Source: SIG440 sp045532055
Lineage (GTDB): Bacteria > Bacillota > Clostridia > Monoglobales > Monoglobaceae
Assembly: GCA_045532055.1 (NCBI GenBank)
Contig: JAZSFF010000026.1
Location: 28,467-92,466, forward strand
DNA length: 64,000 nucleotides
Direction of reading: 5' to 3'
The position numbers were made by a program, and so were the translations under genes. Positions 1-8,513 of this stretch are shown one piece after another. A model generated the notes under the pieces. That model searched no databases. It was not told the DNA's origin and saw only the letters and a list, made by a program, of their open reading frames with translations. Numbering within the stretch: position 1 is the stretch's first letter; each line of letters starts with the position of its first letter.

Positions 1-516
1 TGCCTGAACCGCCGACACCTCCATGGGAGATTTAAGAGGAACAATGTTACCTATAAGGTTTGGGAACTTTATTGCAATAAGCCTGAGTACCGCAGGGCAT
101 GCCGATGAGATTGATGGTTTTATCAATTCTCCGGAAGCCAGAAGTTCTTTGGTCTTTTCGGTTATAGCCTGTGCACCTCTTGCCACTTCAAACACATCAT
201 CAAACCCCAAATCTAAAAGTGCACTGAGTATTGTATCTACATTCTCCGTTCTGGAAAACTGACCATAAAATGCGGGAGCAACCAAAGCAACGGTATGTTT
301 GAAATTTTTAAGCATATCCAGAGAATCTGCAACACCCTTCTTGGCATGGTATGGGCACACTCTTATACATTCTCCGCAATCAATACAGCGTTCTTTGAGT
401 ATTTTCGCCTTACCTTTCTGCACTCTTATCGCCTGTGTAGGGCACAGTTTAAGACAATGGGTACATCCTTTGCATAAATCTCTGTCCAAAGTTACTGAAT
501 GCCAATATGTTTCCAT
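1..516 (-). CDS. 4Fe-4S / [Fe] hydrogenase C-terminal-domain protein (partial, C-terminus beyond window)
   Basis: Read on the minus strand from ATG at 516; the frame is open to the window edge, so only about 172 residues are visible. Two ferredoxin-type clusters are seen at the N-terminus (CKGCTHCLKLCP near residue 14 and CIDCGECIRVCP near 44). A segment then follows that resembles the large-subunit C-terminal domain of [FeFe] hydrogenases (VALVAPAFYGQF; SACPAVLRLI). The frame stays open upstream to a TTG near 597, with GTG at 528, so the true start may be earlier; a GGAAAGG lies 14 nt before the ATG. It lies directly after the ATPase and DRTGG genes. I infer a sensory or accessory hydrogenase module rather than a main catalytic enzyme, because the visible domains match the sensory-group clusters I recall. 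Confidence 0.75.
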   Translation of the reverse strand, partial: METYWHSVTLDRDLCKGCTHCLKLCPTQAIRVQKGKAKILKERCIDCGECIRVCPYHAKKGVADSLDMLKNFKHTVALVAPAFYGQFSRTENVDTILSALLDLGFDDVFEVARGAQAITEKTKELLASGELIKPSISSACPAVLRLIAIKFPNLIGNIVPLKSPMEVSAVQA

Positions 517-593
517 ACAACAATTCACAGCCTTTCCGCCCACAAAATCATTTATACACAACTTATCGTGGGCGAATAAGGTGTATAGATTAA

Positions 594-1022
594 TCAAATT
601 TTAGCCGAAATAATCAAAGTTACCGTAGTTCCTTCACCAACTACAGTTTCAACCTTCATATCGTCAGAGTATCTTTTCATGTTGGGAAGTCCCATACCGG
701 CACCAAACCCAAGTTCCCTGACGCTGGAATCTGCCGTGGAATATCCCTCTTTCATCGCCATATCAATATCAGGAATTCCGGGGCCTTTGTCCTTCATAAC
801 AATAACTATCTCATCAGGAGAAATATCAACATCAATATCCCCACCTTCAGCATGGATAACCATATTGATTTCACCCTCATACATTGCAATTGCCACCTTG
901 CGCACAATTTCTGGAGCAAACCCCAACTGATTCAAAGTCTTTTTTACTTTGCTTGAGGTTTCGCCTGCACGTGTAAAGTCATCTCCATGCACTGTAAAGT
1001 GCAATTTCATAACCTCCGCCAC
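594..1022 (-). CDS. Anti-sigma regulatory factor-type serine kinase (HATPase_c)
   Basis: A 142-residue GHKL ATPase of the RsbW/SpoIIAB type. The N box (EGEINMVIHA), G1 box (DKGPGIPD) and G2 box (GFGAGMGLPNM) are all visible, so ATP binding is likely. The start is GTG at 1022, with AAAGGGGG about nine bases upstream; the ATG at 1010 has its Shine-Dalgarno sequence too close. Only two bases separate it from the DRTGG gene stop. In Clostridia such small ATPases sit with DRTGG proteins and Fe-S/hydrogenase proteins. No sigma or anti-anti-sigma partner is present here, so its target is unknown; it may act as a phosphotransfer part of a redox signalling module. Confidence 0.8.
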   Translation of the reverse strand: MAEVMKLHFTVHGDDFTRAGETSSKVKKTLNQLGFAPEIVRKVAIAMYEGEINMVIHAEGGDIDVDISPDEIVIVMKDKGPGIPDIDMAMKEGYSTADSSVRELGFGAGMGLPNMKRYSDDMKVETVVGEGTTVTLIISAKI

Positions 1023-1025
1023 AGC

Positions 1026-1400
1026 TTATACCCCCTTTTCATCACCAGTCAAGCCCTTGCAATACAACATCCCACTGGCAACATAGAGAGTATGCTCTGT
1101 TGTAAGTATGGCAATATCCTTTGCCTTTGCCAAAGCAATTACGTTTTCGTCAGGGCACTTTCCCCTGACAAATACTATTGCAGAAATGTCCATCATTTCA
1201 GCCGTTCTTACAACCTGAGGGTTAACCAATCCCGTAAGAAGCAAAACTTTGTCATTCACAAAGGCAAGAACGTCGCTCATAAGGTCGCTGCCGAAAGCAG
1301 ACTTCACCTCTGTATCAAGCAATTCCTCCCCGGTCATTACTTTTGCATTCAAAATTTCTTTAACTTCTGTAATTTTCATCTTTCTCTCCGTTCCGCCCAT
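1026..1400 (-). CDS. DRTGG domain protein
   Basis: A 124-residue soluble protein that looks like a stand-alone DRTGG domain, the regulatory fold also found beside CBS domains and in phosphotransacetylase-like proteins. The N-terminus MKITEVKEILNA and the central GSDLMSDVLAF fit the family. ORF start is at 1400 (MGGTERKMKIT), but ATG at 1379 (MKITEVKE) with AGAGAAAG upstream is also plausible. It is the first gene of a tight three-gene set with the HATPase and the Fe-S/hydrogenase protein. The set suggests a shared regulatory role, perhaps ligand sensing, but the ligand is not known. Confidence 0.75.
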   Translation of the reverse strand: MGGTERKMKITEVKEILNAKVMTGEELLDTEVKSAFGSDLMSDVLAFVNDKVLLLTGLVNPQVVRTAEMMDISAIVFVRGKCPDENVIALAKAKDIAILTTEHTLYVASGMLYCKGLTGDEKGV

Positions 1401-1430
1401 TGAAAATACGGCAATGTTATAGTTTTTATA

Positions 1431-2651
1431 TTAATCTTGGTTTTTGTCTGGTTTATATAGTTTCCTCTGTACTTCCAGTTCTTTTCCTGTTTTAAGTATG
1501 TTTCGCCCATATTTGGTATGCAAATCAAAAATAGCATCCTCAAGAGCCCTTGATTTTTTCACAACAACGTTGCGCTTTGTCTCACCGTCATCAAACAACG
1601 AAAGCTGTTTGAACTTTTCATCTGGTGAATCCTGCAAATTGCTTATAGTAACACCAATAAGCCTTACTGTATCAGGTAATTTTTCATTCCTCAGCAACTC
1701 CTTTGCGATATTGCAGATATCCTTAACAGAGTTTACAGCATCACCGCTCCGTGACCTTGTTATACTCTTCATGTTTGAAAACTTTATTTTAAGTGTAACT
1801 GTTCTGCCCCACAAATTCTGTTTTTTTGCCCTGAGGCTTACATCTCTTGACAAAAGCAACAATGCCTCCTCAAGAACTTTCACATCTGAAATATCCATTT
1901 GAAATGTGTGTTCCCGTCCAATAGATTTTGATACTCCATTTGCCACAACCTGTCTGTCATCATTCCCCGATGCAAGCTTTAACATTTCCCTGCCCATTGC
2001 TCCAAAAACAGCAAGTCTTTCAGGGGATGTTTTCAACAAATCTTCTACCGTTACAATACCCATCCGGTTAAGTTTGTCAGCAGTTTTTACACCTATACCA
2101 CTGATTACCCCCACAGGTCTTGGTTTAATGAGTTCCATCAGTTTTTTTCTGTCCGGTATAACAAAAAAGCCATCTGGTTTCTTTTCTTCACTGGCAAGTT
2201 TTGCTCCCATCATTGAATAAGATATTCCTACTGAGCAGGTAACACCCACTTTTTCAAAGATTTCCCTTTTTAATTTTCGTCCTATTTCCTCTGCACTTCC
2301 AAAAATACGCATTGAGTGTGTAACATCCATATACCCCTCGTCAAGTGCCACAAACTCTATCTGGTCTGTGTACTTCAGCATAATCTTGTGAATTTCTTCG
2401 GATGCCTGTGCATACTTTCTCATATCCCCATGCATATATATCCCATCGGGACACCTCCTGTATGCTTCCTTTATGTTCATCGCAGAATGAATCCCATATT
2501 TCCTTGCTTCATAGCTGCATGTAGAAACAACCCCGCGTTCTTCGGGCAACGCGCCAATAATCAAAGGTTTCCCTGCCAGTTCAGGATTATCACGCACTTC
2601 AATCGCCGCAAAAAACGCATCCATATCAACATGGATTATGGTTCTGTTCAC
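1431..2651 (-). CDS. dinB: DNA polymerase IV (Y family)
   Basis: A 406-residue translesion polymerase. The first catalytic motif is HVDMDAFFAAIE with Asp9 and Asp11; the second, LDEGYMDVT near residue 102, carries the acidic pair Asp-Glu. The usual DEAY is DEGY here, a small variation that keeps both acids. The fingers, thumb (helix-hairpin-helix near SGIGVKTADKLNRMG) and little finger follow, and length is normal. GTG at 2651 overlaps the TAG stop of the upstream lipoprotein gene by one base (TAGTG) with GGGAGAGG in place, so the two genes are translationally coupled. No clear C-terminal beta-clamp motif was verified beyond FKQLSLFDD, which is a good candidate. Confidence 0.95.
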   Translation of the reverse strand: MNRTIIHVDMDAFFAAIEVRDNPELAGKPLIIGALPEERGVVSTCSYEARKYGIHSAMNIKEAYRRCPDGIYMHGDMRKYAQASEEIHKIMLKYTDQIEFVALDEGYMDVTHSMRIFGSAEEIGRKLKREIFEKVGVTCSVGISYSMMGAKLASEEKKPDGFFVIPDRKKLMELIKPRPVGVISGIGVKTADKLNRMGIVTVEDLLKTSPERLAVFGAMGREMLKLASGNDDRQVVANGVSKSIGREHTFQMDISDVKVLEEALLLLSRDVSLRAKKQNLWGRTVTLKIKFSNMKSITRSRSGDAVNSVKDICNIAKELLRNEKLPDTVRLIGVTISNLQDSPDEKFKQLSLFDDGETKRNVVVKKSRALEDAIFDLHTKYGRNILKTGKELEVQRKLYKPDKNQD

Positions 2652-4258
2652 TACTTCGCCTCTCCCTTTTGCAAATTCTCAATTCCTCTGTACAAATCAA
2701 AGTATGTGGGTTTTATTTCACCCTCAATACGGTTGCTGTGGACCATTATCTGTTCTTCAAAGAACAGTCCTATCACCGGATTCAATTCTTTGAAATTCTT
2801 TACAAGATTGCCAAAGCCTTCTTCTACACCGGAAATACTTGTTTTTTTCTTCAGGTTTTCTATGTTCAGGTTCATTTTGTCATCATTGAATCTGAACACA
2901 TTGCCCTCATCAAGTATAAACGAAAACTTCAATTCCGGTGATACAATATAACTCCCTATAAAAATATCATAATCTCCGCTTTCAATGCATTGTGTGTATT
3001 CCTCATAATCAACACTTTGAAGGATTATTTTAAAGCCCATAGGTTCAAGACTTTTTTTAAGAAGTTCCGCCATACTCTTGCGGTATTCATTGTCCTCATT
3101 GAAGAGGACTTTAAATTCAGTTTTGTATTCTTTTTTCTCTGTCTGTCCTGAACTCTGCTCCGACTCATCGGTTTTTATGGTTTCCACCAGCTTTGTATAA
3201 ACCCCGTCTGTCAATTTCCAGTCATTATCTCCCATTATTTCTCTGGTGGCGTTTTTATTCAACGGGAACTCCATCTTATTCTCTCCGCAGATGTACCAAT
3301 CCGGATGCACTGGTATACCCGCAGGTGTGGCATACCCCATCATAACTTCGTCAATAATATTCTGACGGTCAATGCTGTATGAAATTGACTTTCTCACCTC
3401 AGGGAACTGCAACGCACCACTTTCATGATTTATACCAAGAAAATGGAATATAGGTGTTTTCACTGACGTATATGATGCCGAAACAGGGTCGACAAATCTC
3501 CCCCAATTCATATCATCTGATATTGTCATGTCAATACTGCCGGAACTGAACGCATAAAGGGCAGTATTGTTGTCAGGGAGCATTCTTACCACGATACAAT
3601 CAGTCTCAGGTCTTCCTCCCCACCACTTCTTGTTGCGCACAAGGTAAAATACATTGCCTTCTCCCCTGTCTTCAAATTTATACGGACCTGTGCCTATTGG
3701 CTTATAGTTTGATGGATTTATTTCCCCACCCGATTTTATAATTGGAAAGTATAAAAGGCTTACAAAGTTTGACCAAGGTTCCGTTAATTCAAGCTCCACT
3801 TCATATGGACTTAATTCTCTTGTGTTTTTTATAAACGAAACATTGTATGAATATATGCTGTCTCCATTTGCCTTTATTTGATTTATGGTATAGAGTACGT
3901 CCTTTGCGTCAAAGGCTGCACCATCGTGCCACATCACATCCTGACGCAGGGACAAAGTCCACTTCAAACCATCATCAGAAACTGACCAGTTTTCCGCCAG
4001 AGCCGCTTCCGGATAAAGGTTTTCAGGCAAAGACACCAACCCATCATACACAGCATTAAGCATATGGATATTAGACTGATTTTTGCTGAGTATAGGGCAA
4101 AGTGTGTCCGGCTTATACGAAAAAATGGAAATTTCCCCGCCTGACACCTGGACATTTTCCTTATTTTTGTTTGAAATGTTATTCTCTTTATTTTCACCAC
4201 AGCCTGCTGTCATAAAAATCAACACAACCGACATGATAAGAGCCAGTATCTTTTTCAC
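2651..4258 (-). CDS. Peptide/nickel-type ABC substrate-binding lipoprotein (SBP_bac_5)
   Basis: A 535-residue extracytoplasmic binding protein of the DppA/OppA family. It has a lipoprotein signal (hydrophobic run ending in the lipobox MTAGC, Cys20) and the family landmarks SIFSYKPDTLCPIL, AENWSVSDDGLKWTLSLR and KPIGTGPYKF. A charged Ser/Glu/Lys insertion around residue 365 is probably a loop. The start is GTG at 4258 with AAGGTG six bases upstream. No permease or ATPase genes are nearby, so this is an orphan binding protein; it may serve a transporter encoded elsewhere or have a signalling role. Substrate cannot be told from sequence. Confidence 0.88.
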   Translation of the reverse strand: MKKILALIMSVVLIFMTAGCGENKENNISNKNKENVQVSGGEISIFSYKPDTLCPILSKNQSNIHMLNAVYDGLVSLPENLYPEAALAENWSVSDDGLKWTLSLRQDVMWHDGAAFDAKDVLYTINQIKANGDSIYSYNVSFIKNTRELSPYEVELELTEPWSNFVSLLYFPIIKSGGEINPSNYKPIGTGPYKFEDRGEGNVFYLVRNKKWWGGRPETDCIVVRMLPDNNTALYAFSSGSIDMTISDDMNWGRFVDPVSASYTSVKTPIFHFLGINHESGALQFPEVRKSISYSIDRQNIIDEVMMGYATPAGIPVHPDWYICGENKMEFPLNKNATREIMGDNDWKLTDGVYTKLVETIKTDESEQSSGQTEKKEYKTEFKVLFNEDNEYRKSMAELLKKSLEPMGFKIILQSVDYEEYTQCIESGDYDIFIGSYIVSPELKFSFILDEGNVFRFNDDKMNLNIENLKKKTSISGVEEGFGNLVKNFKELNPVIGLFFEEQIMVHSNRIEGEIKPTYFDLYRGIENLQKGEAK

Positions 4259-4269
4259 TTAATTCACCT

Positions 4270-5058
4270 TTAATCCTTAATCATTATAAAAGCGCCCATT
4301 CTTCCGGTAGAGTCTTTATGAACACGGTAAGAATAAAGCATATCGTTGTTACATATTGTACAAAGTCTTAAAACATCAATATTTTCCCTTTTGATTCCGC
4401 AACCTTCCAGAATATCCATGTTTGCTTTCCACAAATCCACTTTGAATTTATCATCGTACTTTGCAACAAATCTTTCATCAAATTGCAGTGCCACTTCTTC
4501 ACCCGTCTCAAAACAACATGGACCTATGGATGGGCCTATGGCAACTTTTATGTTTGCAGGGTCGGCACCAAATCTTGACGCCATAATTCCAACAGCATTT
4601 CTGGTTATACCCGCCACTGTTCCACGCCATCCCGAATGAACAGCAGCAACAACTCCCACATTAGAATCAGCAAGAAGAACAGGCACGCAATCCGCATAAT
4701 AAACCACCAATGGCAGATTTTTTATATTGGTTACCAGTCCATCCACATCCCGAATATCACTTTCACAACTTACGCCCTTGCCCGCATCTTCTTCTGTTAT
4801 AATCTTTATATTTGCCGAATGGGTTTGATTGCCGGCAGTTATTTTCTCAAAAGCAAACCCCATATCCTCTGCCACAAGGAAATAATTTGCTCTTACGGAT
4901 TCAAAGTTATCTCCACAGCGAAATCCCAGATTAAGCCCTTCTATGTTGCCCCTGCTTTCACCGCCGCATCTGGTTGTAAAACAATGGGTTATGCCCTCGA
5001 TTTCTTCAAGTAAATCACTTTTAAAATAGACTCTGTCAGCAAATTGTTCTTTCTTCAT
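4270..5058 (-). CDS. pgeF: Peptidoglycan editing factor PgeF (YfiH/laccase-domain family)
   Basis: A 262-residue cytosolic protein of the DUF152 family, known to remove mis-incorporated Ser from muropeptide precursors and reported to act on purine nucleosides. The metal/catalytic signatures are present: ADCVPVLLAD, AAVHSGWRGTVAG and GPSIGPCCFETG, supplying the conserved Cys and His residues. ATG at 5058 has AAGGAG at good spacing. It lies nine bases after ymdB and eleven before the lipoprotein gene, inside one leftward run. Length and motifs are complete. Confidence 0.92.
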   Translation of the reverse strand: MKKEQFADRVYFKSDLLEEIEGITHCFTTRCGGESRGNIEGLNLGFRCGDNFESVRANYFLVAEDMGFAFEKITAGNQTHSANIKIITEEDAGKGVSCESDIRDVDGLVTNIKNLPLVVYYADCVPVLLADSNVGVVAAVHSGWRGTVAGITRNAVGIMASRFGADPANIKVAIGPSIGPCCFETGEEVALQFDERFVAKYDDKFKVDLWKANMDILEGCGIKRENIDVLRLCTICNNDMLYSYRVHKDSTGRMGAFIMIKD

Positions 5059-5067
5059 CTTTTCTCC

Positions 5068-5853
5068 TTAAATCTCTGTCGCGGAAAAATTTAATCGTTC
5101 AACACCTAAAACCTTTTTTGTTTTGTCATCTATTTCAAAGACGGCACCATTGAACCATACCTCACCCTCGGCTTTTTCAAACCTATATTTTTTGCGGGTA
5201 TAGTACATATCTATTATAATCTCTTTTTTGACCCCAAGGATTGAGTCCCTGACCCCTGTCATTCCCAAATCGCTTATATATCCCGTACCACCGGGCAAAA
5301 GACGTTCATCAGCTGTTTGGACATGGGTATGGGTACCAAAAACCACTGCCACCTTGCCGTCAAAATAGTTGCCAAATGCCAGTTTTTCACTTGTTGTTTC
5401 TGCATGGAAATCAACTATTATTATGTCTGCTTTATTTTCCATTTCTTTTATTGCTTTTTCTGTTGCTCTGAACGGGCAATCAACAGCATCCATATTGATT
5501 CTGCCTATGGCATTGATAACACCAATCCTTATATATCCCAAATCGTCAACAAAGTAACCCGATCCCTCTGTCTCTGATGGAAAATTGGCAGGTCTTATTA
5601 CCTGCGGAATATCAGAGAGCACCTGGGCATATTCACGATTGGCAAAGGTATGATTTCCCAATGTTATAACATCAACACCGCTGCGCAGCAATGTATTGGC
5701 TATATCAACAGTTATTCCGTTTGTTGCCGCGGCGTTCTCGCCGTTTGCAATACAATAATCTATATTATACTTCCTTTTTATTCTTCCTAAATTGTTATAT
5801 ATAAATTCACGTCCGTCTGACGCTACAATATCACCTATTGCAAGAATTTTCAT
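5068..5853 (-). CDS. ymdB: YmdB-type metallophosphoesterase (TIGR00282 family)
   Basis: A 261-residue phosphodiesterase. The binuclear metal motifs are visible: GDIVASDGR near residue 7, NGENAA near 37, TLGNHTF near 64, and DFHAETTSEK plus GTHTHVQTADE further on. The B. subtilis homologue hydrolyses 2',3' cyclic nucleotides and affects biofilm and motility decisions. As in B. subtilis it lies downstream of rny, but here one unrelated membrane gene is inserted between them. ATG at 5853 follows the end of that gene by 28 bases. Confidence 0.93.
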   Translation of the reverse strand: MKILAIGDIVASDGREFIYNNLGRIKRKYNIDYCIANGENAAATNGITVDIANTLLRSGVDVITLGNHTFANREYAQVLSDIPQVIRPANFPSETEGSGYFVDDLGYIRIGVINAIGRINMDAVDCPFRATEKAIKEMENKADIIIVDFHAETTSEKLAFGNYFDGKVAVVFGTHTHVQTADERLLPGGTGYISDLGMTGVRDSILGVKKEIIIDMYYTRKKYRFEKAEGEVWFNGAVFEIDDKTKKVLGVERLNFSATEI

Positions 5854-5881
5854 ATTTTGTTTTCCTCTTCTAAAATTTTTA

Positions 5882-6355
5882 CTACCAGTTTATACCTTTA
5901 ATGCACACATAAATAGCAAAGCAAATACCGACAACAAGCATAACAAACCCACCGATTTTGTTTGACAAGAAATAGTAATCCGAAATTTCTACATCGTCAA
6001 TATTGTCAATACAAGTAAAATGTTGCAGTTTAAACAAAAACTCCGCTTTAAATACACATAGATAGTATCCCAATAAAAGGAACAATGTAATAAAAGCAAC
6101 CGGGAAAATCGGTCCATTTTCTATCACAAGCAAAACATATGCAGGGATACATATGATACAGTAAACTACTATAGCCAGCCTGAGAAAAAGATGATGCCGT
6201 CTGTCACGCGTTTCCTCTTTTTTGAAAAATTCATTTACCATATTTTCTGAATAATCTTCCGGTTCTGGGGCTATACCGCCTATGGAATTCATGCACTCCA
6301 AACAAAGCACAGCACTATCCGGATTTTGGGTCTGACACCAAGGACAAATTTTCAT
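5882..6355 (-). CDS. Zinc-ribbon membrane protein of unknown function
   Basis: A 157-residue protein with no name I can give. The N-terminus holds a CPWC...CLEC zinc ribbon (Cys4, Cys7, Cys18, Cys21). A charged segment follows, then about three hydrophobic helices (near residues 61-80, 83-105 and 135-155), so it is probably a membrane protein with a cytosolic ribbon. ATG at 6355 has GGCGG eight bases upstream. A strong terminator lies between rny and this gene, so its transcription depends on read-through or its own promoter. Position between rny and ymdB hints at a link to RNA turnover, but this is only context. Confidence 0.7.
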   Translation of the reverse strand: MKICPWCQTQNPDSAVLCLECMNSIGGIAPEPEDYSENMVNEFFKKEETRDRRHHLFLRLAIVVYCIICIPAYVLLVIENGPIFPVAFITLFLLLGYYLCVFKAEFLFKLQHFTCIDNIDDVEISDYYFLSNKIGGFVMLVVGICFAIYVCIKGINW

Positions 6356-6380
6356 TGTTCAGCCGCCTTTCAAATTGACA

Positions 6381-6408
6381 GAAAAAGGCTGCAAAAAGCA
6401 GCCTTTTC
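6381..6408 (-). terminator. Intrinsic terminator after rny
   Basis: On the minus strand AAAAGGCTGC pairs with GCAGCCTTTT around a five-T loop, and the hairpin ends in a short T tract. It sits 19 bases past the rny stop and probably ends or weakens the rny transcript before the zinc-ribbon gene. Confidence 0.85.
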
Positions 6409-6426
6409 CATGGAGCTGTAGGCTCC

Positions 6427-8010
6427 TTACTTCGCATATTCAACTGTTCTGAGTTCACGAATAACATTGACTTTAATCTGTCCAGGATATTCCATTGAAC
6501 TCTCAATCTTTTTAACAATATCCTTTGCCAAAAGGATTGTTTCGTCATCATTTACGTGGTCAGGCTTAACCATAATTCTCACTTCACGTCCAGCCTGGAT
6601 TGCGAATGATTTTTCAACACCATCAAATGAATTTGCAATTTCTTCAAGTGCCTGAAGTCTCTTGATATACGACTCGATGTTTTCACGTCTTGCACCTGTT
6701 CTTGCTGCAGAAATAGTATCCGCCGCCTGAACAAGACATGCTACACATGAGTTAGGCTCCACATCGCCGTGGTGTGCCATAATAGCGTGGATAACCTTGT
6801 CGTTTTCCTTATACTTTTTGGCAACATCTGCACCGATTGTAACGTGTGAACCCTCAACTTCATGGTCAATCGCCTTACCAATATCATGAAGAAGTCCTGC
6901 ACGTTTTGCCAGAGAAACATCAACACCAAGTTCTGCCGCCATAAGACCTGCAATGTGAGCTACCTCAACAGAATGTTTAAGAACATTCTGGCCATAACTT
7001 GTACGGTATTTAAGTCTACCCAGAAGTTTAATGAGTTCCGGATGGAGACCGTGAACACCTGTATCAAATGTAGCCTGTTCACCCTCCTGCTTGATTATAG
7101 CTTCAACTTCTTTTCTTGATTTTTCAACAGTTTCTTCAATACGTCCCGGATGAATTCTTCCGTCAACGATAAGTTTTTCAAGAGAAAGTCTTGCAATCTC
7201 ACGCCTTACCGGGTCAAAACCTGAAAGAATAACAGCCTCGGGTGTATCGTCAATTATCAAATCAACACCAGTCAAGGTTTCAATTGATCGGATATTTCGA
7301 CCCTCACGACCGATAATTCTGCCCTTCATTTCGTCATTAGGAAGCTGTACCACAGAAACCGTAGTCTCTGCAACCTGATCAGCAGCACAACGCTGAATTG
7401 CTCCTGTGATAATGTTTCTGGCTTTTGCATCAGCTTCTTCTTTTGCCTGTTCTTCGATACTCTTAATCAACAAAGCCGCGTCATGTCTTGCATCGATTTC
7501 AACCTGTTTAAGAAGCAAATCCTTTGCCTCTGCCACAGAAAGTTCTGCAAGTTTCTCAAGCTGTGACATCTGAAGTTTCTTAACCTTTTCAACTTCTTCT
7601 TTAAGTTCATCAACCTCTGCCAGCTTATTCTGTACCTGTTCTTCCTTTTTTTCAAGAACCTGAGTCTTTTTGTCAATGGCATCCTCTTTTTGCTGCACAC
7701 GACGTTCCTGTCTTTGGAGCTCATTGCGTCTTTCCTTTATTTCTTTATCCAGTTCATTGCGTTCTTTATGTATTTCTTCCTTTGCTTCTAAAAGTCTTTC
7801 TTTTTTTGCATGTTCTGCATCTTTAACTGCTTTTGATTTTGCACCTTCAATAATCTTTTTTGCTTCTTCTTCTGCACTGTTTATCTTAAACTCGGCAACC
7901 TTTCTTCGATATGAATAACCGAATCTGAAAGCCAAGAACATTCCAATTATGGCAACAATAACAATACCTAAGATAACTGCTATTTGCATTCCGTCTATAA
8001 TGGTAAACAC
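6427..8010 (-). CDS. rny: Ribonuclease Y
   Basis: A 527-residue endoribonuclease that starts bulk mRNA decay. In order: an N-terminal membrane helix (residues 8-28), a long Glu/Lys/Arg-rich coiled coil to about 190, a KH domain (GRIIGREGRNIRSIE near 232), and an HD domain with LLHDIGKA near 370 giving the catalytic His-Asp. Length is typical. The start is taken as GTG at 8010, although AAGGGGG is very close; an ATG at residue 8 is the alternative. It has its own promoter with a leader of about 150 bases. Confidence 0.97.
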   Translation of the reverse strand: MFTIIDGMQIAVILGIVIVAIIGMFLAFRFGYSYRRKVAEFKINSAEEEAKKIIEGAKSKAVKDAEHAKKERLLEAKEEIHKERNELDKEIKERRNELQRQERRVQQKEDAIDKKTQVLEKKEEQVQNKLAEVDELKEEVEKVKKLQMSQLEKLAELSVAEAKDLLLKQVEIDARHDAALLIKSIEEQAKEEADAKARNIITGAIQRCAADQVAETTVSVVQLPNDEMKGRIIGREGRNIRSIETLTGVDLIIDDTPEAVILSGFDPVRREIARLSLEKLIVDGRIHPGRIEETVEKSRKEVEAIIKQEGEQATFDTGVHGLHPELIKLLGRLKYRTSYGQNVLKHSVEVAHIAGLMAAELGVDVSLAKRAGLLHDIGKAIDHEVEGSHVTIGADVAKKYKENDKVIHAIMAHHGDVEPNSCVACLVQAADTISAARTGARRENIESYIKRLQALEEIANSFDGVEKSFAIQAGREVRIMVKPDHVNDDETILLAKDIVKKIESSMEYPGQIKVNVIRELRTVEYAK

Positions 8011-8169
8011 CCCCTTATATCAAATTTGACGTCATATCATAGATTATATCAATCTCTGGGTTTTTCGCCAGTGTTAACACCCGCAAAATACGGATGTAAA
8101 AGTTATGCAAAGAAATACATTAAAACAAACTGTATATAAGAATTAACGCTTTAAAATACATACAATATA

Positions 8170-8198
8170 ATTCTAATAAATTTTCACCATTTTGTCAA
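8170..8198 (-). promoter_or_regulatory. Sigma-A promoter of rny
   Basis: On the minus strand a perfect TTGACA (8193-8198) lies 17 bases from TAGAAT (8170-8175). Predicted transcription begins near 8163, leaving a leader of about 150 bases that includes the palindrome GTGTTAACAC (8071-8080). The T-rich leader contains no recognised riboswitch. Confidence 0.75.
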
Positions 8199-8220
8199 GT
8201 GTTTTTAGTTAAATAGACAC

Positions 8221-8248
8221 AAAAAAAGAGGTGCAAAATCACCTCTTT
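8221..8248 (-). terminator. Intrinsic terminator after rqcP
   Basis: On the minus strand AAAGAGGTG pairs with CACCTCTTT and runs into seven Ts. It starts a few bases after the rqcP stop and closes the spoVB-mazG-rqcP operon just before the rny promoter. Confidence 0.9.
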
Positions 8249-8253
8249 GACTT

Positions 8254-8499
8254 TTACAGAGAAACCACTTCATAAAGCGTGGCTGCATCACTCTTGCCCA
8301 CCTGTTCACGGACATCGGTTACCCTGACGTTGAGCACTCGACTCCCGAATCTTATTTCAATGATGTCTCCAACTTTCACATCATAAGACGCCTTGACAAC
8401 CTTGCCGTTTACCGAAACTCTGCCGCCGTCACATGCCTCATTAGCAATCGTACGTCTTTTTATGAGTCGTGAAACCTTTAAATATTTGTCCAGCCTCAT
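8254..8499 (-). CDS. rqcP: RqcP (YabO) S4-domain RNA-binding protein
   Basis: An 81-residue protein made almost entirely of an S4 RNA-binding domain (MRLDKYLKVSRLIKRR at the start, then DGGRVSVNGKVVKAS). In B. subtilis RqcP works with RqcH on stalled 50S subunits to add C-terminal Ala tails to nascent chains. Gene order SpoVB-like, mazG, rqcP matches B. subtilis yabM-yabN-yabO, which supports the call. ATG at 8499 has AAAGGAG eight bases upstream. RqcH is not in this window. Confidence 0.93.
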   Translation of the reverse strand: MRLDKYLKVSRLIKRRTIANEACDGGRVSVNGKVVKASYDVKVGDIIEIRFGSRVLNVRVTDVREQVGKSDAATLYEVVSL

Positions 8500-8513
8500 A
8501 AAGACATCTCCTT

